Source of the DNA: Phoronis australis
Taxonomy: Eukaryota; Phoronida; Phoronidae
DNA: 64,000 bases
NCBI GenBank assembly: GCA_002633005.1
Contig: NMRA01000177.1
Span: 325,942 to 389,941, forward strand
Reading direction: 5' to 3'
Position numbers and translations under genes: made by a program. Shown here in pieces: positions 1 to 12,329 of the stretch (position 1 is the first letter of the stretch; each line of letters opens with the position of its first letter). Under the pieces are notes generated by a model. It did not search any database and had not been told where the DNA came from. It worked only from the letters and a program-made list of their open reading frames with translations.

Positions 1-884
1 ATTTTTTGTAAAAAAATCTGTGTGTTTGGTGGTATTGCTGGGGGTGGGGGCTACGCGTCGGAATCATGGACGCCCTGGAATATTGGGAACCCCATTTTGG
101 ACACCCTATTTTCAAAATCCTGGATAAAGGCCTGCTAGGACACAGCCTGTATATCCATGCTTGAGCCTGTTGTGCCATTCACCAACCTTAGACTCTAAAA
201 GAGGAAATCAACTATTGTTGGTATTACTTCAAATAAAAATGCAAATGCCTGGTTAGGCCCGAAAAAGAAGCATCAGTGGTTGTCGTCTGTACCAGACTCG
301 TTTTGAGACTTGTGCTCACTCAACTGCAAAACTGAAAAAAATGCCAGCCTGCATCAGTTTCAGCCAAGTTCTCGTGATTTTTGAAATTCAGCATGGAGGC
401 ATGTAAGCAAGGTTTGGAAGTCAACGATGCGGAAAATAGTATCCCGCATCATTTTGCTTGCTTAGTGGACTTTCTTTTCTTGGAAATTTGGACAATTTAA
501 AAACTAATACGGTACCACCTATTCGATTTTCAAAAAATAAAACAAACCAGAACTTACTATCTTTACACTCCGTACAGCAGTAGAAAGTGACGCAAACAAC
601 CCAGAAAGAGATCCGCATCTTGGTTTGATCTATGTCCACTTGCTGCTGAACATAATCTTAGTCGGTCATTCATCTTTGCCGATTGGGAAGTCTGGGCCGT
701 TGACGTCACTTTCTATTGTTGCAGCCAGTTATTCACGCTGAAAATGCCTGTCCAAGGTTACTGTTGGGGTTCTTTCTCGTGTGGCTATCAAATTTTATCA
801 CTAAGTGCTAGGATGTGTCATTCTCTGTGAGTAATTAGGAAACACTAATGATCAAGAATTAAGTTGATGGTTTGATTGATGGTT

Positions 885-945
885 CATTGCACACACATGT
901 ACACAAACACACATACAGACATACGCACACACACTCGCACACACA
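885..945. repeat. Degenerate CA-rich simple repeat
   Basis: About 60 bp dominated by cacaca/cacata units. It produces the His/Thr-rich open frame seen here, which is not a gene. Confidence 0.85.
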
Positions 946-1637
946 GGCTACTCCATGTGTACAAGGCTACTTCATAAAAATGGCACTCAGTAAAATGTCT
1001 AATGTCGATAGGCATGTCAAACTGTCTCACAGTAGCAAGTTGAATGTAGTGTGGGTTTTTACTTGTTTGTTTGTTGTTTTTCCCCAGCTTTTAGTATCTG
1101 GATATAACCAATGGCATGCTTGGCGTAACTTGTTGTCTTGAGTTTGAAGTCTTATGTTTGGTTGTCGGCATGCCGCCAGCAAGAACAATATGCAATGCGA
1201 CGCTAGATGAAAATATAGAAAACATGTTCATTGGGATGAATATAATTTTTGAGATGATTCTGAAGTGTTGTGCACCCTGCGATTTGTACATGGAATTTGG
1301 TCTCAACTTAATTATTACCGAGATTTGAAGTGGTCATTAGGCTTTTAAGGAGCTGACAGCACCCTGTTATTCAGGTCTGAACTCATGAAGTTGGCCTCTA
1401 TACATCTCCACGTATGTACATCATAGGCAAAGAGTCTGTCTGCTCACAGGCTGGGAAGTAGGTTGATTCTGTCCAGTGTTGTAGGGAGTCAAATAAACGC
1501 TTTTCAATTTACTTGGCTGTACTGCTGAATAAGGGAATTTCTTTTTGTCAAATTTCTCAACAAAAGGAAACGTCGAAAAAAGGATTTCTTCGTAAGCGTG
1601 GTTTGAAGTAGACAGCTATCAGAACGAAAAAGCTTTT

Positions 1638-2090
1638 ACAAGGTACCTAAACTACACGGATAACGGACTCATAAACACGGTTACGGATGCATGAACACGC
1701 CTCACGGAACTGCAAACACCGTCCACTAACTCACAAACACGGGAACGGACTCACAGAACACGATTCATTCACCCAAATACGCGGGACACGGACTCACATG
1801 TCACGAAGAAACACGGTTAACGGACCTCAAAACACGGTTTACTGTCAAAATGTAGATGTCAGCTGACCCAGGAAGCCGATGAGTCCGTGACCCGTGTTTG
1901 GCGGTCCGTTAACCGTGTTTCCTTGTGAATATGAGTCCGTGTCCCGTGTACATGGGTGAATGGATCGTGTTTTGTGAGTCCGTTCCCTTGTTTGTGAGTC
2001 AGTGTATGGTGTTTGCAGGTCCGTGAGTCGTGTTCATGCATCCGTGACCGTGTTTATGAGTCCGTTAACCGTGTAGTTTAGGTACCTTGT
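1638..2090. mobile_element. Foldback (long hairpin) element
   Basis: The left arm starts acaaggtacctaaactacac and the right arm ends with its reverse complement (gtgtagtttaggtaccttgt). The two arms of roughly 210 bp are inverted copies throughout, with a small unpaired centre near 1845-1880. Each arm is itself made of degenerate ~19-bp units of the type acggactcataaacacgg. There is no coding capacity. This is a non-autonomous foldback or MITE-like insertion, or a very large palindrome. Confidence 0.85.
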
Positions 2091-4340
2091 TTTACATTTG
2101 TGGCATTTGAACGATGTAACCAGTGTTTCGAAATAGGAAAATTGCGATTTTGCATGTTTGTATGTGAATCTAAAGGAGATATCTCCGTATTAGGCTACTT
2201 TACTTTTGCTACTTTTCCGAGATCTTGTGAAGGTTTCATGTATTTCTAGTTTGGTGGCATCCTGTTGGGGGTTCTATTGAAATATAACAATTGCCTTTTA
2301 CTACTGCTAGGACCTTAGAAAATTGTCGGAAGTTGGCAAACTTCAGGACATGACATCTCAGAAATGGTTCGTGTGATTCAAATGAATCTTTCTGATACTA
2401 AGCTTTATGCACTGTTGTCGAAAGAACTGTTAGGAATTGTGTTTTAAAATGATGCTCTTTTACCCAAATTGGATTTTTATGAAAAAATCATCGTTGCATG
2501 AAACAAAAACGAAATGATAATAACATCGTTTTTGAGGTACATGAGTATCATCTTGATTATTTTTATCAAATAAAACTTTATTGAGTGATTTATTACACCA
2601 ACTGTGCACCTGTTTCTTGTGGAGAGCTGTTGTTATGGTAATTCATAACCTATTTAGCCTACAATATTGTAGACTAGTGAATTTTTATTTTGTCGAACGT
2701 ATGAACAAATGCAACTGTTTCAAAGAAAATTCTAGTTCGTTTAAAGCTTGATTTGTACTATGTAGATGTCATCAATCTCCATGGCAAATTTTGTTTGTAA
2801 CGAAATAATCGACCTTTGAAAAATGGAAAAATTATAACCTTGGCCAACATTTTCATGTGAAATAAGTTGCAATAACATCAAAACAACTTCAGGTGGGAGG
2901 TTACATACTTATGGCCTGTGTGGGATAGTCGCGATTTTACTTGATTTGATATAGCACAGTAGAGTTTTGTAGGTTAGTCAGGGACTGTAGCCAACTCTAG
3001 CCCTGTGATTTCTCTGGTGACATTCATCCCTGTAGTGCCTGTGTAGTTTAGTCTATTGTGTTGGGTTGGGCTGCCCTTTCACTGGGACTTGTTTACATAA
3101 CGCCAGTGACATAAGTGTCCCTTGTTACATGGAGCCTTGCACCCTGTTGATACACTGGGTGTGTATAAGGTATTGATGGTGGGGGGATTCAGGGCCCTGT
3201 TCAGTAGGTCCAAGATATTAACTTGCACTTTTTCGCTCATGGAAGGGAACCGGTAAATTTAAACCCATAATGCATTATTCCAACCTCACCGACCAATCAC
3301 CTTAGGAGATGCTTTTTGCTAGGTTAGGTTAGTTAGTTCCCGAGCATACTGGCTAAACACTCGCCTTGCACTCACGTGATTTTACGAGGTCTTGCGAGAT
3401 CTTGCTTTTCTGGCAATAAAGTTGGTGTTTGGGACACTTCCCTGGGTAGTGCTCCAATACTCGAGTATTTTTGTGTACATTAAAAGATATAACATTGCAA
3501 AATACAGATTGTGAATAACTAATTGAATTATAAATTAAATAAATAACGTGTATGGTACCACAGTAACACCAAAAGTTAAAACATATTTCCATGTTGATCC
3601 ATACAAAAATATTTAATTCAAGGAATGAATAATGCTTAGTATAATTATAAAAATACAATAGAAGTTCAGGCATTGTAAATGAGACAGTTTTAGTTTTCCT
3701 TTGATGTGGAACAAGATTGAAGACTGTAAGTATATGAAGTGTCGTGAATGTTGATCAATGAATAAATGAATCAATAAAATCTGAGTTATCATTGTTATGA
3801 ATAACGTTACTAGTGCTACACATCTAGTGTAGCGGGCTCAGTTCTGTTGGAAAATACGTAGTTTTGGGAGGAATAAGTGATGACACCACTGTACATGGCA
3901 TTAGGTGAAGGTCACGGTGCTCTATTTTTATAACAATTCCATATCATGCTGGTACATTTTTACCTGCTTGCATAGTCTTTGTTTTGTTTGAAATGGTTTA
4001 ATGGTTGACGAGTGAATTAGTTACGCACAAAGGTCGACAACCTGCTGGTATTACAGTCAGCGTTGTACTGAGGTCAGAAAATTTGTGTCGCAATTAGTTC
4101 ACAGTTGGTGAACGCATGTCGTTTAGGTACAGTAACATCTGAATGTAACAAACACATTGATGGTCTGCAAACATCTGCTTACAACGCCAGGTTTTTATGT
4201 AAAATTTTAGTTTTCCTCTGCATTATCAATGTTCCTTGATGAATTTTCATGAAACATGGCGCACAGGATGCTGGTTTACACGACCTGGATTTGCGCCCTG
4301 TTACAAATTTGTAGTCATTTGCAAACTGGTCCATGTAAAC

Positions 4341-4449
4341 GGGTATTAGAGATGGGTAAAGTGGATATTAGGTGTGGGTAAGGTGGGTATTAGAGATGGG
4401 TAAAGTGGGTGTTAGGGATGGTAAAGTGGGTATTAGGGATGGGTAAAGT
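4341..4449 (+). repeat. ~20-bp minisatellite
   Basis: About five imperfect copies of a unit like gggtattagagatgggtaaagt. Confidence 0.8.
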
Positions 4450-5444
4450 ATAGGTCTGTCCTGAAATAGTGCAGCACCACTTTCATTATTAACTATTTAC
4501 CCGCAATACAACACACATGTCAACCACCTGTAGCTTTTCTTCATGTACAAATGTACTAGTCACTATCTCATCTTAGTTATTATGTAATTCATCATTGTAA
4601 TGCAGGCTAACTTGTGTTATAGTATTTTGAGTACAATGCTGGACAGGCAGGGGTTCATCCACGATTTCAAAAATAGGGCGTCTGAAATGGGTTTCACAAT
4701 TTCTCATGGGGTCCTGATTACCAACAGGGCGCAGCAGTGTTTTTATGATTGAAGTCAAGTCTCTGTTGTAGTGTGCTGTGTCTATGCAGAGTGAAGATAT
4801 AGTTCTGCACTAAATTTTCTTGTATCTAACATTTTTTAATCATAACAGGCCAATGAGCTCCCAGAGCTGTTGCTAGCAAGTTAGAGAGACAAACGTGTGT
4901 ACTTGCTTACTTCAACTTTACTTTAGAGTGTCCAAATGTTGAAAAGAACGTCCTATCTATGGTGTCTAAATTCGTCACCATGGTCACCCTCTGTATGAAG
5001 GCCTGAGGACAGGTCTTTTTCAATAATTATTGTAATGTTTTACTTTTTATATTCGATAAATATCCAAGCCGAATATTTCACTTAGTTACTTTTGTCAGAG
5101 TGCCCAGTTGCAGATTTGCATTTTGGTCAAAGTAAAGAATTGAGGTTCCTTTTTTCTCCCAAATTGGCATATTCACAAAATTGTTTTGAGTTTTAGTGTA
5201 CTGTGCCTTCTTACAAGCCTATCCCCCCCCCCCCGCACATTTTGAAATTTGATACGGTGTGATTCATTGATATACTGATTCTCCTGACTAGATCCTTTCC
5301 GAAGCAAGTTGTAGTCATGTTGGCTATTACCATTATTGGTATTAAATATTCAAATGTGGTTGACTGAAATTTGTTCCAACTAATTTTAACTTATTTCTTG
5401 TCCAGACTTTGTGTGTTGTCTGAAGCTAACATGTCCGATTGCTG

Positions 5445-5805
5445 TTAAAGAGACATTATTAGCAAGAAAAGGGTTTTTCTGTGATCAGCCTCTGCCCTCA
5501 TAGCAGAATCAAACCCGTAAACCCCACGGTCGTAGTCTAACCATATGCTGATGGAACTATACTTCACTTTGTAAACGGCCGAGTATTTTAAGGGTACTTG
5601 ACTGCTAAAGTCACTGGCCTCGATTTCTGTGAATGTCTGGACGACAATGGCGAAAATTGGTGATTTGTAATAAAATCACAAAAAAACAATGCATGTTGTT
5701 GTTTTGTAGTTCTGGTCACAGCAAATGACTTCAAGAAGGCTTTCTGATACAACCATAATCACAAAATGCCTTTTTTGGCAGTAAAACCCGATAATGTCCA
5801 TTTAA
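5445..5805. mobile_element. MITE-like inverted-repeat element
   Basis: The left end ttaaagagacattatt...gggtttt is mirrored by the right end aaaaccc...ataatgtccatttaaa. It is about 360 bp with no coding capacity. The terminal repeats are imperfect, so family membership is unknown. Confidence 0.5.
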
Positions 5806-8800
5806 ATAAATTAGAGACATACCTATGCAACTGTTATTGTCTGACAATTTTGTATTGATTTTTATTCTTAAAAATACTATGTCCTACTCAACTACATAGG
5901 GTAATCAAGAGAAAAAACCCGTGTTACTCGACCACGCAATCCTTGAGAAAGGAAATTGTAAGGAAACGGTTTGTAAGAAAAGAATTTCCGTGCATGAGAA
6001 AGGAAGTGCTGCTCGTTAGAAAAGAGTTCTGCTCATGAGAAAAGAATGTGGTTACCTGAACCGTACGTTCAGCCATGGCATGCTGGAAGAGATCCAGAAT
6101 AAGATCGTCCAGGATTGCACAGTGACACTTGAATCTCGCTGTATTTACCCACAATGCCGCAATACCTGTCGGACACTTTTGTATTTCGCGCCATGCACCT
6201 CAACGATTGCCAACATGATCTTTGTGAAAATCTACCTGATGTTCCAAAATTAGGTCAATAAAAACAACGCGCTTTCTCACCTCAAGGACAAAGGAGAGTT
6301 CTATTTCCGGGACTGCCCTTTTGTTTCATGAATTAGTTAAAATCTATTATCACATACATTTTTAACTCTGGTACGCACGCCATATTCATATGAAATTCAC
6401 TATCTTATTTGCGATAAAACTAATTCTAAATCATTTTGTCTGAATACTTATTGACTTGTGCTGTACATGAGAGCGCTCAAGAGAGGGCGACACTTGTGCG
6501 AAATAGAAGTGTTGAGTGAATGAAGTGTGCATTGATTTTGTAACTATGCTAGAAACAAAAACTTTTTCAACATTGCTGCTCTGAGGTTGATTCAGAAATA
6601 TCCGATAAAGGACGCTGAAACTCTGGCTAAATGATGAATGCCGCAGAAGTAATGAGGACGGGAAAGATCACAGCTAGTACATCCGGCTTATAGAGATGAA
6701 GTAGATCAACGTCATTGTCATTACCGTCATTGTCGTCAAGTGATTAAATCGATAAAGAAACCGAGGCTTGTTTGGTAGAGATCCGTCGACAGGAAGACAA
6801 AGAATGATAAGCTTATAGAAGAATAGTCGTCAGAAAATCTCCAGTGACTCAAGAACAGCAAGTCGTAGCGAGGAAGGGATGGCCACTTTTAGCCCTTGAC
6901 AAGATCTGTTCACGTACCATATTTCAAAAGGGACACTGAAAAATGGCCGCCACTTCCGTCCAATTTCAACGAGAACAATAGGCCTTGAGTTGTTGACAAG
7001 AAATGTTCTGTCGAAATTTCTCTCGCTGGTATACAGGAAATGCAACTTGTAGTGTGTGAACAAAACAAACAAACAGAAAATGACAAAACAATGATTTCAT
7101 GAATGCCAGTTGGTGACACTCATTTCAACCTTGCTCCACCGTTGCCAGCAATTGTGCGTTTGGCCCGCCTGTTAAATGCTATGCTAGTGTCTACTTGTGT
7201 CTAAAATTTGTGTGCCTATTTCAAAACGAGAGTTATACCTTGAAAGCAGGTGAACTTAATGCACTATATTCTTCCTTATAAGGGACTCTTGAGTTGTCCG
7301 TGGGCATGCTTTGGGGCGTTTGAAAATTATTGCTTTCTTCCCAGGTGAAGCTCTAGTCAGGTTGCTTATTCAAAAACCTACACTAAAAAGTTTTGGCTCT
7401 ATTCCCATCACTGCAATTATTTACGAGTGTTGGTTGAGTTCTAGTTTGAATTCAGGTTGTTAAAAATAAGTGCTTGGTGACTCAGACGGTTAATGACCAT
7501 CTCTAAATCAATAAACTGTCATTTGAACATTAAATATACACTGATACCTGGGATGGGCTATAGACAAGTATAAACAGAAATTGACCATTGTCATTATATG
7601 TGAAAACAATAGCTCTTAGTTTGGTATTTCACATAGTGGAGTTTGGACACCTACCCAAGGAATTTTTCAAAATTGAAAGTTCATTTAATGCAATTTGGTA
7701 AAATCTTATCATTTCGTCATCCAATCTGAATGTACAAAAAAACAAGCCAGAATGGGTTTTAATGGCTAGACAAGTTTTCAGAGGGAGAAAAAAAATTGCA
7801 GGATGCTAGAATTCAATCACTGCGCAATAGTCGACTGATGGAATTAAAATAGGAAAAGAGTTCTCCAGCGGCTTGTTAAGGCAGCCCGTGGAGACGGCTG
7901 AGAAATGAAAATAATGTTTCTAAGCATTAAGACTTTGCATTTATGTTGTGATACCTCAATATTGTGTACATATATGACTTACTGATGTGTGCAATCTAGT
8001 GATCTCCCGATTGGTCGTAGTACAATGTAAATGACCAGCATGGTGGTAGCCCCAATCTAGAATTATTGTTTTTATAGTTTGAATTTAATTGACTGTTTCC
8101 ATGGTTTTCCTGGTAGTTTCTAGTACATCTAACATTATTGTGACTAGAGTGTGATCAGGATAGAAGCAGGGGTCATCATAGGTGTTGCCTGGTATTAACA
8201 ACCAGTTATCACCGCCATCAACACCTGAGATAAGGATACCACAGAATTCTTGGGGATTTATTCTTGTACTGATTATGTGTTCTACTAATATAGTTGTTCC
8301 CCTTGGCAGACACTTCTGTAGATGAGGAGATTGTTAGTCATGTTGTGAGCTAGCTCCTAGTCAAGCCTGTGGCTGTTTTGCTCGGGAGGGAGTGTAGTGA
8401 TTTTTGGACTTGCTGAGTTGACGTGTAATGCCTGCGTATATTTGGTTGGTGTAGAGGTCATAAGATGCACTGTAATGATTGTGCTCTCAACTTTGAAGCT
8501 ACCCCTCCCCCGTTGCTTTCTTAAATCATGTAAGGCACCTGCATAAAATGAAGATGCATCTCACGAAGCAGACGTGAAGTGAACGTGAAGCAGACGACTT
8601 TGTGCTTGGACCAGCATCGCACACTGGTGATTTATGGGTAATTGTTGAAAGTTCAGGTGTATCGTAGATGTATTTAGAAATTAATCTGTTCGATGCATCT
8701 TCGAGGTGAGGCAGTGAAACACCTGCCCGTGACAAGCTGTGCGTACTGTTTCATGGATGATCGTAATGTACGGCCACAAGTGTTGAGGCAACTTTGTCAC

Positions 8801-9086
8801 AGAGATAATGTTCCATTGTTAGACGAACTGTGTTAATGACTGGCTACTTACCCTCATTGACGTGCTAGGTTGGTTGATAGCTCAAGGACTCGCGCGACTG
8901 GTGTATTTTACAAGACAAATCTACTGTAGTGATTATATTAGTGTCCAGTGCAGTCAAGTGGGTTTTTGCATAATATGGCCACACAGATTGTCTTCATGGA
9001 AAGCCTAGTACTTAGATGGATTTGAAGGGTAGGCTTGAACAAATGCGTATTTGTCTATTCGAGGAATGATACGGTGTGCTCACACC

Positions 9087-9453
9087 ATGGGTCAAAGTTT
9101 GGACAAAGAGAATAATAATGAAACGACTGCATTTGGGAGGGATGATAAAGCAGGTGTGTCGCGTGACCGCTCCTTCTCGGTTTTGAGCGATGGCGTGAGA
9201 TTACCGAGATTGGATCGCAAGAGGAGTAAAAGCGTGGACGATGATTTAATGTGTCAAAACACCGTAGTGTATAGGCGGTGCACCACATCTGTGTTTGACG
9301 ACAGTGACAGTGAGGATTCTCAGCATGGAGTAGTCGAGGATAATGATCGTGTTCCACTTTTGCAGACCAAATGGGATAGTTGTGGCAGTGAAAGGGATTT
9401 CCTGTCCAGTTACAAGAAAACCTGCGATAAGGACGGATTGAGTTTTAGATCAG
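9087..9453 (+). CDS. ARHGEF28/AKAP13-like: Exon 1, N-terminal leader (residues 1-122)
   Basis: First coding exon. The ATG at 9087 has a strong Kozak context (A at -3, G at +4) and an in-frame TGA at 9036-9038 lies upstream. The exon ends at a cag/gtagtt donor in phase 1, and reading through meets a stop at 9462. The peptide is hydrophilic and probably disordered. It starts MGQSLDKEN, carries two RSxS sites (RSFS and RSKS) that fit basophilic kinases and possibly 14-3-3 binding, and has an acidic DDSDSED stretch. Vertebrate AKAP13/ARHGEF28 begin at the equivalent of residue 127, so this is an N-terminal extension or an alternative leader. Its link to the gene rests on phase: only a following exon of length 2 mod 3 restores the frame, and exon 2 is 44 nt. 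I know no homologue of the leader itself. Confidence 0.7.
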
Positions 9454-9582
9454 GTAGTTGTTAAGGGTCTCCGATGTCCAAGTGCCGTTTCTTTGTAAAT
9501 TTTAAAGAAACAAGTGCAGTAGAATCTAAAACATATAAAGTTATTACGTAATCATTCATGCCTTACGAGAATACTAATAATT

Positions 9583-10009
9583 TAAGTCCCGTTTAGACAT
9601 CAACTTATGGCCTGGCGCAACTGACACGGAGCAAATTGATCGGTGTCAAGCGGCCGTTTACATACACAACTCACTAACTGTGGTAAGATGGAAGTTATAG
9701 GCTAGAGAGTGCACATGTGCAGGTTTACAAATGACGGGAGTTTCGGAGACAGAGAACCCGTATGTTGGTCATTGCACAGGCGCAGTAGAGATGATCCTTT
9801 TCGCCTTGCTCTAGTTTCGCGTTTAGACATATAATTGTCACGGAGCAAGATGATCGAGCGCAAATTGCTCTACCTCGCAAACGGGTGGCAAAAGTTGTCA
9901 CCGCAGTGTCAATTTGCTCCAGGTCAGTCCTGTTTACACACATACGCTAGAACATATCGTTCCGTGTCAGCTGATCGGAGTCAACTTTAGTAGTGTAAAC
10001 GGCACCTTA
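9583..10009. mobile_element. MITE-like element, 427 bp
   Basis: Terminal inverted repeats taagtcccgtttagaca and tgtaaacggcacctta, with inner inverted copies of ggagcaaattgatcg-like and caatttgctcc words. It has no transposase frame. It is richer in GC than its surroundings and inserted 130 bp after exon 1. Confidence 0.7.
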
Positions 10010-11470
10010 GTCGTGTGACTGGCTGTTTAATGTAGTGACATGTAACTAATTTCAGACTGGTGTGGTACCCTGTAGTTAGTGGTAATTTTGATTGTTTTGC
10101 CTATGATTCAATATCTACTTAGAGGCTCCTTGGGTTTAATGGCATTGCTCCCTCTAGTGGAGCTGTTTATAATGATCATCCATTGCATCTATGTTGTATG
10201 CGATGCATGCAGTGGACGCATATCAACGCTTTTGTTTATTCGAATATTGCAACTCAGTATGCAGCAATAAAATATTATTTGCATGAGTGACAAACGTCAA
10301 CAAATTTTAACATGAAGCAGTGATTACCACAGCAGCACTGTAAACCTGTGGGCCAAGTGTCCTTCAGATGCGCAGCATTGTGGGTAAATACAGCAGAAGC
10401 ATAGGTGGCGCTGCTGTATTCCTTGAAGTGGCTAGGAGTCTTTTAGAGTGCTAAAACAATGCGAAGTAAGAAGAATTTCTTCCGCTGACTCTGCCTTTTT
10501 GTTTCCAGTTGCCGTCCAAGTAACACAGTCAATGGCGATCTTTGTTTTTGTTTACATGATTCATTTCAGAGGCTGTTTTAGCAAAAAGCTGTCTGTGTTG
10601 GACTGGGTCTTGCTTTTTGTTGACGTAAAAGTGTCTGAATTTGACCTCTGCCCTCCTTGTATGTTCTGACAACCTGCTGAGTGGCCGTTGCTCCTAAATC
10701 TATTAGACAAACATGTGCATTTCTATCTGGTTTATTCCTGAAAAGGTTGTCAGGTTCTTTATCTTAAGTAGCTATATAGTGTATACAAACAAATATCCAG
10801 AGTTATGGGATGCACTCATGACTTGTGCCACACCTATTACAAAGTGTGACGTGATATGTTGATTATTAGTGGAAAGTGACATTTTAAGGTCATATTTTAG
10901 TGGCCATTTCCCTGTTATAGGTAAAAAACAAGATGATAAGTTTTGGTTAGTAGTGTAAAGAAAAGGGTTGTTTTCAGTTGCATAAGTAAAATGAATGCAT
11001 GTAAGACTTACTAGCCAAAGTATTGTGTCGAGAACTTTGGGTTTCTTCCAGCAGTATGAGGAGTTGATTCGATTTCCTACAGTTGAGGTCAAGAATTGAA
11101 ATCACTATTTAAAGGACTCAGTGAAGTCATCATTTTGACATCGCAGTGAAGTTCTGTAAGTCATAAACTAAAGAAACTGGTCACTTTCTGTGGACAAAGG
11201 TCCTATTTGTAATGGCAATAAGTATTTTCTTCTTCTACAATTACACTTGGAAAGACGTTGGAAAGTTGTTGTTTAGCCAATTGTCCTTTCTTGCTGAGGT
11301 CTTTCTGCTCTGATTGACCTCCAAAGTTTATTATGTTCAATACACTAAATAGCTACAAAAATGTTAGTTTGTATGTGTTTTAACTGCTTTTATTTTGCAT
11401 TGGGTGATTTGTAGAAGCCGCAGACATCTTTCTCCAGGGGGTGAGAAAACTACATAGGTCAGGGCAAGAT

Positions 11471-11500
11471 ACCCACCCACCCACCCACCCACCCACCCAC
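11471..11500. repeat. (ACCC)n microsatellite
   Basis: Seven perfect copies of accc in a row. Confidence 0.95.
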
Positions 11501-12057
11501 GTTAGTACCCCATCGCCATCAGTCTATTAAGTGGGAGGGCCACCTAGAGTTTTTCTTGTTTACTGCATTATCTACTCGCAACATCTGTTACTAATATGGT
11601 AGTTATTGCTGGTAATCAGCCTTATTTTAATGCAAATTCGAATTATGAATCTGTCGGAACTAACTTTTAATTATGTTGTCATTTCTTGTCCACATTTTTA
11701 CGGTATTCGTTTTTGTTGGGGTTACCTTTCCCGTGTTCTGGCTTCTTACTTGTTGCCTAACTCTCATACTTATGTATTGTGTCCATTTAACTACACTTTC
11801 TGTTTCAGTCAAATGTTTGAAGGACAAAATAGGAACGAAATTCAGAGCGAGTACCATTCATGACACTGAAATTCTAAGAACCATTCTGTAACCAAGGTGT
11901 AAAACTTTTGTATTGCAAAATAAACTGACGATGGTTATTAACTTCTTGGGGAAGTGGACAAATTTTGAACAAATATGCACAATTAATATGCACGAGTTTT
12001 GTCAGGTGTGTGAGATTATTTTAGATATTAAAAGTAAAACTAGGGAGTAAAGCCTGC

Positions 12058-12329
12058 TAAAGCTAAGACACGTGCATGCCTAAAACCATACGATATGGCA
12101 ATGCATTTTTGTGGGTGTTTCGCATCGTTATGTCGCATAGAAAGACATAGCATTGTACTGTTCATGACACGTGCGTGCATTGTCAATGCATTGTCAATCT
12201 GTTGACGTGACATTATGCTGGACAAAATATCTGTATAGAAATGCATTGTTTGTGACAAACGCATACGCGTTATTGGAACGAAGACGCATTGTCAGCTGGC
12301 ATGTTAAGCGCGCATGTGTCTTTAGTTTA
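12058..12329. mobile_element. MITE-like element, ~270 bp
   Basis: The left end taaagctaagacacgtgcatgc pairs with the right end gcgcatgtgtctttagttta as imperfect inverted repeats. The interior is rich in gcattgt and atgcg words that also partly pair. There is no coding capacity. Confidence 0.6.

Larger units (their letters stand above)
1..9086. other. 5' flanking region, no supported gene
   Basis: AT-rich sequence with no protein-like open frame of note. It contains a CA-rich tract near 885-945, a foldback element at 1638-2090, a copy of the family A repeat near 2300-2600, a minisatellite at 4341-4449, a poly-C run at 5222-5234 and a MITE-like element at 5445-5805. The transcription start and any 5' UTR intron of the RhoGEF gene should be here, but I see no decisive core promoter. 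Confidence 0.6.

Noticed and set aside
872-1141. His/Thr-rich open frame
   Set aside because: Created by the CA-rich simple repeat.
3353-3673. 106-residue minus-strand frame
   Set aside because: AT-rich, Tyr/Asn/Ile-heavy composition typical of chance frames, with no start or splice support.
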